In this document: one piece after another, positions 62,215 through 62,218 of the stretch | Layout: every line of letters starts with the position of its first letter | Position numbering within the stretch: position 1 is the stretch's first letter | Assembly (NCBI GenBank): GCA_031261785.1 | Contig: JAISIZ010000046.1 | Coordinates: 1 to 62,218 of the forward strand | Direction: 5' to 3' | DNA: 62,218 nucleotides | From: Mediterranea sp. (in: CFB group bacteria) | GTDB lineage: Bacteria; Bacteroidota; Bacteroidia; Bacteroidales; Bacteroidaceae | Notes under the pieces: generated by a model | Database searches by the model: none | Seen by the model: only the letters and a program-made list of their open reading frames with translations | Told to the model about the DNA's origin: nothing | Translations under genes and position numbers: made by a program

Positions 62215-62218
62215 CGCC

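Overview
The window looks like a chromosomal segment of a GC-rich member of the Bacteroidales (Bacteroidota). The evidence is two SusC/SusD pairs, Bacteroidota-type promoters (TTTG, about 19 bp, TAnnTTTG), a fimbrillin-like surface lipoprotein, Rhs-type polymorphic toxin debris, and housekeeping genes of the Bacteroidales kind (class III fructose bisphosphatase, a DksA-like gene next to lspA and ileS, a detached MetH reactivation domain). I cannot name the genus.

Layout. 1-2.9 kb is an AT-richer accessory tip: the C-terminus of an Rhs-like toxin with a zinc metallopeptidase motif (HETRH), an overlapping lipoprotein that is probably its immunity protein, a broken orphan Rhs core, a 42-bp tandem array and a candidate small RNA. 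2.9-5.1 kb (minus) is a two-gene fimbrillin-like unit, followed by an iron alcohol dehydrogenase (5.3-6.5 kb). 6.6-9.6 kb (plus) holds a DUF1573 protein, a meaB GTPase gene interrupted by one in-frame TAA, and a SpoU methyltransferase. 9.6-15.5 kb (minus) is an ileS - dksA-like - lspA - DUF4296 - small-protein operon, with a tRNA-Gly upstream. 16.2-19.3 kb is a divergent uxaB/uxaC hexuronate pair. Then come trpB2, an outer-membrane beta-barrel gene, fbp (minus), a tRNA-Ser/tRNA-Glu operon, a BamA-like barrel and an OLD-like ATPase. 29.2-33.9 kb (minus) carries dxs-trkA-trkH. 34.2-38.5 kb (plus) carries a dolichol-phosphate-mannose-type glycosyltransferase, dihydroorotase, a stand-alone MetH reactivation domain and a membrane metallophosphoesterase.

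38.5-56.5 kb is a polysaccharide utilisation locus that I read as arabinan-directed. On the minus strand it runs LamG lipoprotein, SusC-A, SusD-A, SusC-B, SusD-B, GH43, GH51; a second GH43 gene diverges from it. The likely division of labour is surface GH43 enzymes cutting alpha-1,5-arabinan, the LamG lipoprotein and SusD proteins binding it, the SusC barrels importing oligosaccharides, and periplasmic GH51 releasing arabinose. With uxaB/uxaC this suggests use of pectin side chains and galacturonate. Next is a 1454-residue double sensor-kinase-like protein, then prs, and finally a 5S rRNA gene (minus) at the right edge, the tail of an rRNA operon.

Noteworthy features are the toxin/immunity cassette, the meaB nonsense codon, the complementary two-half kinase, a tandemly duplicated unknown module in the LamG lipoprotein, an operator-like array in the PUL control region, and several tandem arrays with 41-42-bp periods.
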